Origin: Trichoderma breve
Taxonomy: Eukaryota; Ascomycota; Sordariomycetes; Hypocreales; Hypocreaceae
NCBI RefSeq assembly: GCF_028502605.1
Contig: NC_079234.1
Coordinates: 2,914,001-2,978,000 of the forward strand
DNA length: 64,000 nucleotides
Direction of reading: 5' to 3'
Under the pieces are notes generated by a model. It was not told the DNA's origin and searched no databases. It saw only the letters and a program-made list of their open reading frames with translations. The position numbers and the translations under genes are program-made. Every line of letters begins with the position of its first letter. Position 1 is the stretch's first letter. Positions 46,843-57,994 of the stretch are shown in pieces.

Positions 46843-48532
46843 GATGGCGGGTTGCGCCGAGAGCGGCGGGGCGACGGGCTCTGGATCCTTATCGTGCTAT
46901 CGTCTGCTTGAGATGAGGCTATACGCAAGTCTCGAGACAACAACAGACAGTCAACTCAAAAGAGGGTAACGGGACAAGAAAAGAAGAGGATGTCAGGGTA
47001 AAGAGAGAGAATCAGCAGGGCCACTTCAGCGATATGCCAACATGGCCGATTTGTCAAGGCTTCCGCAAGGCTCCACGTGGCGGGCGAAAGAAGGCTACCC
47101 TCTATATTATAGGTCTCCAGTTACTAGCAGAAAAAAAAGTTGGGGGGTCTCATCGCCGTCACCAGAAAAGTTCAACGTGTTCGTTTGGACCGAAGGGGCG
47201 GAACTTTGCATTGCCTCGCGCAAAGGGCTTGGGCTTGCCCCTGTGCGGTTAGCTTCAGGGCCGTTTTGCAGCGCCCGGCTAGGCGAGTCGGCCCTGGCAT
47301 TGGTTGCATGGGATCAAGGATGGTTAATCGCACAGTGGCTGCGGCAGGTCGCGGGCCATCGGCGGCGCCCTTTTGGCGGGTGTCGGTCCACTGGAATGCA
47401 GCAGTGTCACAGTGCGATCTCGGGCGGCAGGCTCTGCATCTTCGTGTTTTAGAGGACATGGTTTCCAGGTTGTTAGATTGATGATACGGAGAAAGTTGGA
47501 GGGCTATGCAACACTACGACTCGGCAAAGGCCCTTGCAATATTAAGCATGATTGATTAAATCGAGTCCGGGTAATTAATTAATTAATTCGTACTCTTCAT
47601 ACTCGTACAGTAGATGCCATGCCGTGTCCATTTTTGGCTCTTCTCCCTTGAATGGCAAAACGCGGCAGATGCCTGGCCTGGCGTGCAGCGTTTTGTTCCA
47701 TTACTAAGATCAGACGCCACTCTCACTTGCGAAACACTGCACGAATGTCCACCAATCCTGGGCAAACCGGCCGTCAATAGCATCTCCACAGCCCAGGTGC
47801 CTTTCTCCGTAGGGTCCAGCTGAAGCCGTCCAACTCCACAATTTTGCTCCGTGTCGGTCCGCATATCATGGCTCCGATTCGAGGTGGCAAAGCGAAGAAT
47901 TCAGATCAACAGTTTGAGATTTCGACGATATTGTGCTTCAGATCCGGGTGATGTCATTCTCTTGCACGTGCAATATTGCCAAAGACTCAAAGAGCCTCAA
48001 AGAGCCTCAAAGAGCCTAAAGTGCCTATTGAATACTACTAGTACCGAGATGTATATTTCTACCAGGTACCAAGCATCACTGGTGTTACTATGATCAGTTA
48101 CATTAGCTGTGTATTCTTCAATATCGTGATAGCATCAAATATCCATATATCATTGTTATTTACTGACTTTACAGTGTTCTCCATGTATCGACCACTTAAC
48201 ATGTGACCATGATACCAGGTAGTGCAGGTTCATGCTGCCCACCTGCAATTATCGGAAAGAGCCAATGCCCTGCCAACCACATTTGATCGTTCCTGGAGCT
48301 TCCATCACCGCTATTGCACCCTTCAAGTACTCGATTCTGTTTCTGACCTTCTTCTCCTCTTTACACGCTCAAATGGTTTCTATGTCCATATTATTCTTTT
48401 CCCAGTTTCTGCACCAGGTCATGTTTGGGTCTTCCTCTCCTACGTCTCTTTCATCCTTGACATATTGGAGTCTATTTTTGCATCTCCTTTTTGGGTCTCG
48501 TCTTTCTACTTCATTCTTGATCTGCTTTCGAA
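46843..48532. other. Divergent promoter region, SERCA and RhoGEF
   Basis: No coding region supported. Contains a TAATTAATTAATTAATT stretch at about 47571-47587, a 10-bp tandem repeat at 47981-48020, a CACGTG at 47965-47970, and a C/T-rich leader before the RhoGEF start. Open frames on the plus strand between 48222 and 48533 are pyrimidine-rich leader, not protein. Confidence 0.5.
47981..48020. repeat. 10-bp tandem repeat AGAGCCTCAA, about four copies
   Basis: Two perfect units (47991-48000, 48001-48010), flanked by the degenerate units AAAGACTCAA (47981-47990) and AGAGCCTAAA (48011-48020). Non-coding, 510 bases before the RhoGEF start; likely a slippage product. Confidence 0.75.
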
Positions 48533-51500
48533 ATGGCTCCGGTCGACTCATCTTCGAGTCCCAGTGACTCCAACTCCAGCTCTCGACGCTCCAGCTGGGC
48601 TGCTCTCATGCAAAACTATGAAGATGCAGTCGAGTATCCAAGTGATGATGTCGTATATGACGCCGTATATGGCGCCGACGACGCCCAAGTGGTTACCAAA
48701 ATGGCCAATCTTGATATCGAAGCGACTGAGATTATTCCATTCGACCCCCAAGGAACTGATCTGGAGCTTCAGACAATTGTCGAAACTGCTACCATGGACA
48801 TCACCGCCGAGGTGCCCCAAATTATCATTGATCAGAGCCCTACCCCTGACATAGAGTCAGAGAATCCTGAACAATTCAAATCACAGGGGCCATTTCATAA
48901 ATGGATGCGGACGATACATCGTAGAGCACAGCATCGACACACACGGTCGGACGAAAGCTTTGGTTCTCTACGGCCGCCATTCGATCCTGATGTCCACAGC
49001 CATACAGCTCATTGGAGAAGAACGCACCATCGACAATCGTCCTCTGGATCTTCCTTTGCCTTTGTTTCGGCGGTCCGAAGTGCTAGTGCCAGTCTTGCCA
49101 GTGCCAGCGTCAGTGTTGTGGCACGATCACGAAGAAACGTACCGCGCTCACAAGGCTTCTCCACAACGGAGCACAGCAGCAGAGCATCCATCTCGGGTCC
49201 TCGTGCCTCTGAAGATAATGGGCTCCGGGAAAATCAATCCCTAGCCAACTTGGCTGCCATGGAGAGATCGCTGCAGCGACGAAGAGTGCTAGAAGAGCTC
49301 ATCAGCACGGAAGAAGGGTACATTGGCGATATACGATTCCTCATGAATGTAATTTGAGGCTAATCTATGGCATTGGAGTGCATCTTTAGTTAACTTGTAT
49401 CCAGGTATACGTCACAATCTTGGCTGCGTTGCCCTCTATATGCGTCGGCCTGCGGTCATCCATCAACCAAAATTTGACAGAAATAGTCAAGTTACACGAG
49501 GAACTCCTTGGCGAATTGCACCGAGCGGTTCCACACTCGGAATACACGCAAGCCGACGTGACGCCCCCATTGTCTCATTTACCAAATTTGGATTACCCTT
49601 ATTCTCACAGACGATGGTCCAGTCTCGGTGCCGTGCCAGAGCAAAATACGAAAGCAAGGTGGCTGCTGAAAGCCCCAGGCATGCTGTCAGATCCTCAAGT
49701 GGCAGCAGAGGTCTCAAAAGCCTTTGGGAAGAAGGTAGCTGCTTGCCACATCGTATCAATTTCCCATATTCCGGAACCGTAATTCGACTAACCTGCTCGG
49801 CTTCTAGATAAGCCGCTTCTTCATATACGAGGAATACGGAGCAACATATGAGATGATGATCAAAGACATCGCTTCAGCCCAGCAAACCATACCAGATTGG
49901 GAGACATATCAAAAAGGCCTTGAGGCCTTGGCGATGGCACTGGGGTCGGTCAAAGGTAGCGAAGATGGAGCGAAAAAAGCTCTGACTATAAATGACCTGC
50001 TTGTCAAGGTGCTCTCATTCGGACAATGCCACTCTCCATGCGAAAATAGCTAACACGTACTGCAGCCTATCCAGAGGATCTGTAAATACCCCCTCATCTT
50101 TTCCGAGCTTCTCAAGTGCACTCCAATATCAGACTGTCCAAACTCTCACATGGAAGTCGATAATACCCTGACCAGGCTTCGCGAAGCAACCACGGAGATC
50201 AATAGAGCATCGAATGACAGGAACATCAAGTCTACACTCGAAAAAACATGGATTCTACAGGATCGATTAGTGTTCCCAGACAGAGTACATTCGAATTGAC
50301 AATCCTTGATAAGGTCTAAACAAGCTGACTCTCAGTGTAGAAATTCGACGCCATTTCTAAAAGACAAATACGGTCTTTTGGCCACATCCGGCTTTGCGGA
50401 ACACTTCACGTATGCTGGCAAACAGATGAAGGAGTTGATGGTCAATATTTCATTTGTCTACTCTATCGCGATATGCTCTGTCTTGCCTCTGCGGGCAAAG
50501 TCGACCCGATTTACACCATCATGGCTTGTATCAATATTGACAGCATCAGGATCGAAAAAGTGGATAATGGACGAGGTGAGCCTTTCAGGCATCTGGCTGG
50601 CACTCCGAATAACAGTTCGCTCTGTAGACAGCAAAACTGACAGTTACCAGGGTTGCAGTGCCACACCGCACCTTTTTCTTGGAAGGTAGTGTTTGAATGC
50701 GATCATCAATTATACGAAATCATCATGACAGCTTGTACATCCAAGGAAGAAACGGAATGGAGAGCAAGATTATCTCGGCCGGCGAGCGATGACCAAGGGG
50801 CAAAGGGGCCGGATGTGTTCAGCACAATACATATGAATATAAAGAGTTTGGGGTCTGTCTTTGGAAAGCAGGGTATTCAATCACCACATCAACATGAATG
50901 AGTCTGCGATATGCTAACTGAGACCCAAGGCACACTCGTTCGACGGATATCTATACAGCGGGCCACCACTGTGGGAGGGGCCAAATCGCCTCTATGCCAA
51001 GTCATCTTGAAGAACACCAATGTATTGAAAGATCACGGCGGGAGTGCTTCTACGGCTTCGACTATCAACCGCTCTCAGTCTCTACTCACAACCACAACCC
51101 GAATACCGGTGCTTGCGCCGCCAAGAGGCGAGCGAGCTCGACTAGAGGCGCTCCTGTCAGACGTATGGAGTAGAGAAGTCCTCCCGTTTCCCGGAATGAC
51201 GATGAAGTCTCGGAGTGAAAATCTCGTTCGAAATTCCGCATCTACCGTCATGAGAAAACTCAGCGTGGCTAGCTTCGCCAGTAACTTTACAAAGAGATCG
51301 GTCTCTTCTGCCCACAAGAATCAATCTTGTGAACATATTGCCATGGAAACTATCAAGCGCCGGGGTATTCTACGTCCAATGGATTCGATTACGAGTGACG
51401 ATGCGTATATAGGTGACGAAGCAGGCAGAAAAGTGAAGAGACAGCGCACCGTCAAGGGGCACGCAATACTAGGGACGCCCGCTCGTAGCATGAAAGAGGT

Positions 51501-51786
51501 TACGGGAAGCTTTCGAAGACGCCGGGTACAGGAGAATGCGCCCTCAAGGTCAGATACCACCAGCGACACGTACATGTTTCCTGCTCGCATAGCAACCACG
51601 AACGTCCCACGGTCGATAAGGCCTACAAATTCCCAGGCTGCGATGCCTCCCGAGAGTAAGGGTAGGACGAGAAAACCAGCAAGAGAAAAGGTCCGATATC
51701 TTGATCGATGGGCTAAGCTCGGTGTGGGGAAGAGCGATGGACCTGGCAGTTTCAGAAAGTTTCTTTCAATTGGCAGAGATTTGTAA
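48533..51786 (+). CDS. Dbl-family RhoGEF (DH-PH guanine nucleotide exchange factor)
   Basis: Seven exons: 48533-49348, 49405-49734, 49808-50008, 50066-50284, 50341-50575, 50651-50872 and 50930-51786; 959 aa, all in frame, introns 56-75 bases. Residues 1-245 are Ser/Thr-rich and probably disordered. The DH domain runs from about 250 (RRRVLEELISTEEGYIGDIRFLMN) through IYEEYGATYEMM to the diagnostic helix PIQRICKYPLIF at 450-461. A divergent PH domain follows (IRLCGTLHVCW, YFICLLYRDMLCLA and, after intron 5, FECDHQLYEIIMTA) to about residue 670. The tail is basic and Ser-rich. DH domains load GTP on Rho, Rac or Cdc42 GTPases in polarity and actin control; which GTPase is used cannot be read from sequence. 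The donor at the end of exon 3 (GTGCTC) is weak, but the join preserves DH alignment. Several donors differ from GTATGT, unlike the neighbouring genes. Confidence 0.9.
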
Positions 51787-52848
51787 TTGGGAGGATGCTG
51801 TCATGCGTGGGGATGGCTAAGCAAGTTGTTGGATGCACATTACTTGGAAATGGGGAGCGTGGGACTGCGGGTGGATAGTTGTTTTTGTCTGGCTACTAAC
51901 AGAATAAGCATATCTACGGGCTGTGTATGTGTATGATTAGCTCCTTGGCTCTACAGATTCTCTAGACAAGGCAGGGCATATTCTAGATTATTCATGTGAG
52001 AATGAGAATGAGCAGATCGATTATGAAGGGCCAATGGATGGTGATGACGCTATTTCACAAACAAGGTGCTACAGTACCTTGAGACGATCTGAAGCTAGAG
52101 CAGCTGGCATGTCATCTGCCGTGAGCCACATTCGCAGGGCGAAGTATGTAGGCGAGACCGTGAGACTGTGCCCGTGCATCCATACCTTGACCATACCACA
52201 GCTCCAGATCAGAGGAGTGGGAGGTGGGACCGAGGATGGCAGTAGAAGGCCGGAGAAGCAAGCAATTGACGAGCTGTGACTGAAGACGGTGAATGTCAAG
52301 AGCTGCCATGGAATTGATTAATTGTTCCTGGATCGCCGGCTAAGACGATCCACAACTGGCCAAAGCAAAGTGCAACTCTTACGTATTGCGCGTGTCGTCA
52401 GTGCCGGATACAGACAATGATGAGGTCATCATGTACCCGTTGCGATGCCTGCTGTGGAGGTGCAGTGAATCAGCTACGGTGAGCCGGGGAAGCTGCAGCC
52501 TTGGTACCAACTGCAGGTGTGCGCAGATGTACACAGTCTGCACGCCACGATGACGTAGTGGGCAGTGACAGCTCCCCTCTTCGCAGCACTTCTTTAAGAC
52601 TGCTGCTTCTTCCCAATTTCCAATTCTTCCTTCTCTCCCCTCATTGAACATTTAAACTCTACCTTAGACAAAGAATAAGAACAACTCTCTTCTTCCAGCA
52701 CGTCTTTGATTTTTTTATACTTCTCATCTACACACGACTCCTACAACACCAATCAAGCTACCTCTCTCTAGCGCAACATCACGCGACCCCTCCAGCCACT
52801 TTCAATTAACAAGCAAACACACCCCTGTCTCACGAACAAACCGCCAAG
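51787..52848. other. Gap between RhoGEF and Rtc3-like gene
   Basis: RhoGEF 3' flank, then the Rtc3-like promoter. No coding region supported. The last 275 bases hold four CCCCT stress-type elements (listed separately) and a C/A-rich leader. Confidence 0.5.
52574..52826 (+). promoter_or_regulatory. Cluster of four CCCCT (STRE) elements before Rtc3-like gene
   Basis: CCCCT at 52574-52578, 52637-52641, 52787-52791 and 52822-52826, all in the same orientation within 275 bases of the ATG at 52849. CCCCT/AGGGG is the stress response element bound by Msn2/4-type zinc fingers in yeast, where RTC3 is stress-induced. The leader is C-rich, so chance clustering is possible. Confidence 0.4.
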
Positions 52849-53340
52849 ATGACTCGAGGAGAATCCACCCAGTCCAAGGTTCACTACAAGGGAAAGCAGG
52901 AAGACTTCCTTGTCTTCGTGGACGATGTCGATACGTACAAGAAGTGGCAGAGCGACAAGAGCGTTCCTCTAGCTCATTTCATCTCTACTTTCCAGGTGTT
53001 CCAGACACATCGGTATGTATTTGCTACATCTCTCCAAAAAAAAATTATTGGATGTCGGTGCAGGCGGCTAACACGATACTCCTCTGCAGACAAGGTGCCC
53101 AGGGAACCTATGACTCTGCGTCAAAGATGTCACTAGCGGCCGAGTTTGACACTGAGAATGCCGATGAGGCGATTGAGCGGATCCTGAAGGAGGGTACTAT
53201 GCAGACTATGGAGGTAAGTCACTTCATTCACTAGATCTAATCTTGCTCCTGGCAAAAGACTAATCATGGCGGTTCTTGAATAGATGCCTGGTCGGCAAGG
53301 AGTTACAAACGACTCTATGAGCTCAATGAGGGTGAAATAA
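52849..53340 (+). CDS. rtc3: Rtc3-like protein, SBDS N-terminal domain family
   Basis: Three exons: 52849-53012, 53090-53213 and 53284-53340; 114 aa, close to yeast Rtc3 (111 aa). Features match the stand-alone SBDS N-terminal (FYSH) fold: VHYKGKQEDFLVFVDD at the start, VFQTHRQGAQGTYDSASK across the first splice, and NADEAIERILKEG in the second exon. Yeast Rtc3/Hgi1 is a small stress-induced protein linked to RNA metabolism; full-length SBDS acts in 60S maturation but this protein has only the N-terminal domain. Introns are 77 and 70 bases with GTATGT and GTAAGT donors. The final 18 codons lie in a small last exon whose last 42 bases, stop included, are tandemly duplicated directly downstream. 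Confidence 0.88.
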
Positions 53341-53382
53341 GGAGTTACAAGCAACTCTGGGAGCTCGATGAGGGCGAAATAA
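53299..53382 (+). repeat. 42-bp tandem duplication of the Rtc3-like 3' coding end
   Basis: Copy one, 53299-53340, encodes GVTNDSMSSMRVK plus stop. Copy two, 53341-53382, directly abuts it and differs at six of 42 positions, encoding GVTSNSGSSMRAK plus stop. The unit is a multiple of three, so both copies stay in one frame and only the first TAA separates them. Confidence 0.85.
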
Positions 53383-54232
53383 GCGCTTCATGAGCTGCGT
53401 TGAGCGCGCCTTACTTGATGCCTACCGCCTTCTCATTTTTTTTTTTTCTCTAGCGGTACTATGGCAGCGAGATGGTGGTGCGAGGAATATGGAATATGAG
53501 CTGATTGAGCGACGAAGGAGTTTCAGCTACAGCGCTCTGTGACAGAGAGGTCATGCTATGAGCCATGCCTGCACAACGTCGCTCTTCTTACGTAACTACA
53601 GTAGGAATCTCTTTACAAGAGAATAATCAAGCATTGCATTTTCAACGTCTCCGTATGATACGAGATTCTCAGTGACGCATCTGTAATATATTCAATTGTG
53701 CTAATATGATGTCCCAATATGATTCATTTTCTTAATCGAAATCTCGCACTTTCCATTGAATACCGTGGTATTTCCTTCACTACATGCTCATCCCTCTCGT
53801 TCATGCCAAATCAGTTCAAATGAACAACGACGACTAAAATGAAAAACCACAAAGAAAATATAAAAAGAAATACAGGCCAACATCAACAACATCAATAATA
53901 ATACACTGCAGCATATGCTACCAAATGCCAACTGATGCAAGAAAAATGCAAAGAAAGAAAAATAGATGGAGAAGAACGAAACGGAGACGGAGAATGAGAT
54001 AGCTCTCGTGAGGCCTCTTGTAGAGAAGTTCGATTTGGCGGTTTTCATCGCGGGATTCCCGAAAAAAAAAATTACTGTACATGCAACGCTGGTCCTTGGC
54101 TCGTCCCTTTCCTTTCCCTTTCCTCTGCCTTGCTTCCTTTGTGTTCCCAATGTGTTTTCCCTTGGTATTTCCCTCTGAGAACATGCGAATTGTTCACTGC
54201 TCCTTTTCCCACCTCCTTTCTTGTCTTTGCTC
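53341..54232. other. Convergent 3' region, Rtc3-like and small membrane protein
   Basis: Begins with the second copy of the 42-bp duplication, then a T-run near 53440 and A/T-rich sequence. Open frames on the minus strand at 53788-54285 run into the last exon of the membrane protein in a wrong frame. No separate gene. Confidence 0.5.
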
Positions 54233-54795
54233 TCAGACTTTGCCTGAGCTGCCTGCTCTTGGAGGTAGAGTCCAGGGTTTCGCACAAATAATCTAGACGA
54301 GAAACATGTTAGTCTCTTTAAGATGACACGACTTTAAAGATAAGAGAACGTACTTCGCCTTCACTGTAAGCCCAGAAATAAGCACCCATTCCGATCAGAT
54401 AGTAGATGCCGGGGTTTGTTGACTGATACATGAGCAGACAGGCGAGGGCAGTGAGGGGGAGCATGGCGAGGCGGAATTCGATGGATCGGTGGATGCTGGT
54501 CCCCGCGAGGAGGGGGAGGGGCCACTCCAGGGCGAGCATGGCGATGCCAAAGACCAGGTTGATGGTCTGCAGGATGGGGGCGGGCCTGACGGCGGCGTCG
54601 AGCGAGTGTGTCAGGAAGTCCCAGAAGATCTTGGGCCAGAAGTAGCCCTCGATGGCGGCGCCGATTTGGTCTGGCGGAGAGGTGTTAGTATTGTGCACGT
54701 CTGTATAAGTGAACAAGGGGGGAAGGGAAGCACATACAGGTGGCGGCCGTCAACATGATGAGCCGAGCCCAGTGGTTCTTGATAAGCTTTCCCAT
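54233..54795 (-). CDS. Small four-helix membrane protein, conserved fungal family (DUF7727-like)
   Basis: Three exons: 54738-54795, 54354-54670 and 54233-54292; 144 aa with GTATGT and GTACGT donors and CCAG and TCTAG acceptors. Starts MGKLIKNHWARLIMLTAATY; then come EGYFWPKIFWDFLT, PAPILQTINLVFGIAMLALEWP, GTSIHRSIEFRLAMLP and NPGIYYLIGMGAYFWAYSEGE, and it ends CAKPWTLPPRAGSSGKV. About four hydrophobic helices are visible, with no cleavable signal. I recognise the pattern from uncharacterised fungal proteins; the DUF name is from memory. Function unknown, probably in an internal membrane. The third exon is short but completes a family-like WTLPPR tail, which supports the splice. Confidence 0.8.
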
Positions 54796-57700
54796 GGTTG
54801 CGGTTTATGGAAATGAAGAAAAATTGTCGTCGTGATTCGGTTTCTTTTTTTCCCTTATTGTCTTTCTCGTCTCAGGCGTATATGAGAATTCCCAGATATC
54901 TCTTCCTTCGTTTTTTCCCTTGAACCCTTGAACAATAAACCACAGCCAAATCGGATCTACCGAACACTCCTCGAAGACGAAAAAAGAAAAAAAAATAAAG
55001 GTTAAAATAAAGTTTGATTAAAAAAGAAAACAGGTACCGGACCTGTGTATCAAGAGAAGAGAAGTGAAAAAGAAGGAAAAAAGGACACCGAGCAGACTCG
55101 CAGCTGGTGACACAAAGGAAACGAAAAAGAGTGGCCAAGGAAGAACCAAGTCGAGACAGCAGAAGAAGGCAGGGCGGTTCGAGTCTATATTGGAACCCGC
55201 CAGCAGCGGCTGGGCTTCCTCTGACGTCCCTAGCCGTTTCTCTTTGGGCCTGTGCGTTTGGATTTTTGGCGCCGATGCAGCAAATGGACGGTTTGAGGCC
55301 TTGTGTCAGGTCCCGGAAGCTAGCGAGATGGGCAGCCGAGGGATCGACTGGTCTGCCTCAGCTTTGGGGGAGGGTTCTCTGCGTGCTGGTAGCCCGTCTT
55401 GGTAAAAGTGGCCGTGCTGGCGATGCTGGTTTGGGCCTGTCGAGCTCGGATCATGGACTTTTGGCGTTGCCAATGTAGGCGATGGGCGACAAGGTCGGAT
55501 AGATCGATATCCGTTTCGAGCCAAGCAAGGGTGGAGAGACCTGAGGCAGATCTCTAACGAGGAGCTTGTTTGAGGTTTGTTTGGCGACTGGGGGGCAGCG
55601 CAAGCAAAAAAGATTGTACGGGCTGGCCAGCAGCTCAAAAATCCAGATCCGGGGTTGAGAGGGGGAGGTTATTTAGACACAAGTTTCAAGTTGCTGGACT
55701 AGGCGTAGTAGCTGGGTAACGAAAGTCGTCGGCAGTCGTGGTCTCGTACAGGGGAGAGAGAAAACAGGAAAAAGGCCTGCAAAAGGAGGCCGTGCAACTG
55801 GATTAACGCTGAGGGGGTATCAAAAGGACGATGGAGGTTTTCTGAAGCAGTGGAAGCAAGAGAAATGCGGGCGAGGGGGGAAGAGGAGGGAAAGGTCGAG
55901 TACATGTACTGTAGCAGTGTAAGCGCTGGATGAAATACAGCATGTTTTTACGTGTAATCCAGCAAGGTCTCAAGTGCAGCGATCGGACGAGCCAAGCCGG
56001 CGGGCGCAGTGGGACCGCGGACTGCAGACTGCAGGTGAGCTACTGCTAGCCATGCATCGTCACACAAATGGCGTGTGCGAAAAGGCCTCTTGACTGTCTT
56101 GTTGTGCTGCTTCTTTTGGTGTTGTGCCTGTGTCCAGCCGGGCAGCGCAGCGGCGATTGGTGCATCGTCGGCGGTTACAGAGAGGCTCACGGCCAATCAG
56201 CGCGCATGCCGCTGCTCCTGTGCGTCGGGGGAACAGGGGGGGTGGTCCACTGGCTTATACGAGACCCCTGCCATACGGCCAATTTGCCTCTACTGTAATC
56301 TGGGCATTGGAGCTTGATGGACAGGCAGTACTTAACAGATGCCACTGGCTGGGCGGGATCATTGCCCTTTCTAGCGTGTGTCTGCCAAGTATTATTGAGG
56401 TAGAGCTTGTCGACCAAAGATGCGATGCCACCTCCGCTGCAGCCGCACATTGGCGAGAGAGAGCGAACAGGCACGTCGGCATGATTCAAAATCTCGGAGG
56501 CCCGTTTAGGATTGGCGCCTTGGATAACTCTGTATGTTGGGTGCTTTTTTCCCTTGCAGTTCGGAGGTCTGATCCGGGCATCCTGTTGCTCCGCATGCCT
56601 TGCATTCGGGATGCAGTCAATATTATTACATAAACTAACAACACAGCTTTTCTCTCTCTCTTTTGCCATTTCTTCAATAGCAAAAAGAAAAGGGGAAAAA
56701 GACGAAATACCTTGTAAACTCCTCTTTTCGACTCCTCGAACAGAGGCGCGACCATGGCAGTCTCACATGCCCCAATTGTGAAGCACGCCGCGTTTGACCT
56801 GTTTCGTCTAGGGCAGCAAAGCCTCCTCCTCTGCGGGACTCTCCCCTCCCCTGGTCGTCTTCACGCAAAAAAAAAAAGAGAGCGAGAGAAAATTACAAGC
56901 TACCAAGTGCACCCATGTCCTGTGCATGATACTTTCGTCCGGGGGGGTCCTAGAAATAGAAACTTGCGGGTCGCGATGCCAGTCTCTTTTTGTTTCTCTG
57001 TGGCGTCACTAATCATTGGCTTCCGAGCCCTTCGAGATCTTGCTGTTGGTTGAGCGTCCCATTTTCTATGCTTGCATTTCCGTTCCCGCTTGCCACGTTG
57101 GCGGGAACAGGCGATGCGACATTGTGTTTGTTCGCCTTTTTAATGTTATTTGGTCTTTTGTTTCGCATGAATTCGAGATAAATAAGCTTTTTCCTCGTAG
57201 AAACGATCTCTACCATCGACTTCATGCTTGGCTGTTTATACGGCGGGACTTGATGGTCTCCATTATTATCAGCAGCTCGCTGGCTATCACTTATTACTAC
57301 AGACACTATCCGTCATCTTTTCTCATCACATCAAATCACTCTACATTAGCATGCCCAGAGCAAGCCGAGGGCCCTCCGTCGGATGAACGACAGACCGCTT
57401 AAACGGCCTTTTTTGCTTGACAAGAGAAAAACTATCTCGTACTGACTGCTCACTATTTCGAGTCGTAGCCAGACAGACCGTCGAAAAGCGTGGCCCCAGC
57501 GCCCTCAGCGGATTACCTTAGAATTGCCCTCTTCAGCCTCAGGGCGGCTCTACACTCTCGCTGATTGGTTCCCCTCTTGCTTCCCCCAGCCAACCACCGC
57601 CGCTATCACCATCTATTGACCAGCACTAGGTATTTCGCCCCATTACAAAGCTCTGTTCTGCATTGACCGCCATGCCGGCTCATTTTCATCGGATTTCTTC

Positions 57701-57994
57701 TTCTTCACGTGGGCTCGTAGCGCATGGATCATGGTCGTGATATTGGCAATGGAAATCTGACAAGCAATCACAGCTCGGTGACGAGATATCTAGCCAGGAA
57801 CTAACGGTGTGAATGAGCAGAGGATCGGATGACACGGCCAGACACAATTGACGGGCAGCTGATTCTGGCTGGGCATTTCATCCCCGCTCAAGCATCCACT
57901 CGTACAAGTACTGAGTAGGCATTTTTCATCATGCTTATTGATCTTCTAAAAAAAAGACGGATAGAAGAAAGTCATTCACCGCAAACTCGAATCT
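54796..57994. other. 3.2 kb gap with no supported gene
   Basis: Near 54796-55060 are A/T runs of the membrane-protein 5' flank. Frames at 55107-55640 and 56124-56669 overlap on both strands and show no domain. A plus-strand frame at 56068-56298 has a hydrophobic, signal-peptide-like start but no further support. The frames at 57013-57402 are not convincing. Nothing resembling a tRNA: the GGTTCGAGTCT at about 55177 has no matching acceptor stem. Confidence 0.5.

Noticed and set aside
47883..47891. GGTGGCAAA, identical to the yeast proteasome-associated control element bound by Rpn4
   Set aside because: It lies between SERCA and the RhoGEF, 4.7 kb from the proteasome gene, and Rpn4-type control is not established for this lineage; a nine-base match by chance is plausible.
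55131..55190. Possible tRNA (TGGCCAAGG resembling an A box, GGTTCGAGTCT resembling a B box)
   Set aside because: The flanking sequence cannot form an acceptor stem and the T-arm does not pair.
57013..57402. Overlapping plus and minus frames near 57 kb
   Set aside because: Neither strand shows a domain or a consistent splice model, and hydrophobic stretches come from T-rich sequence.
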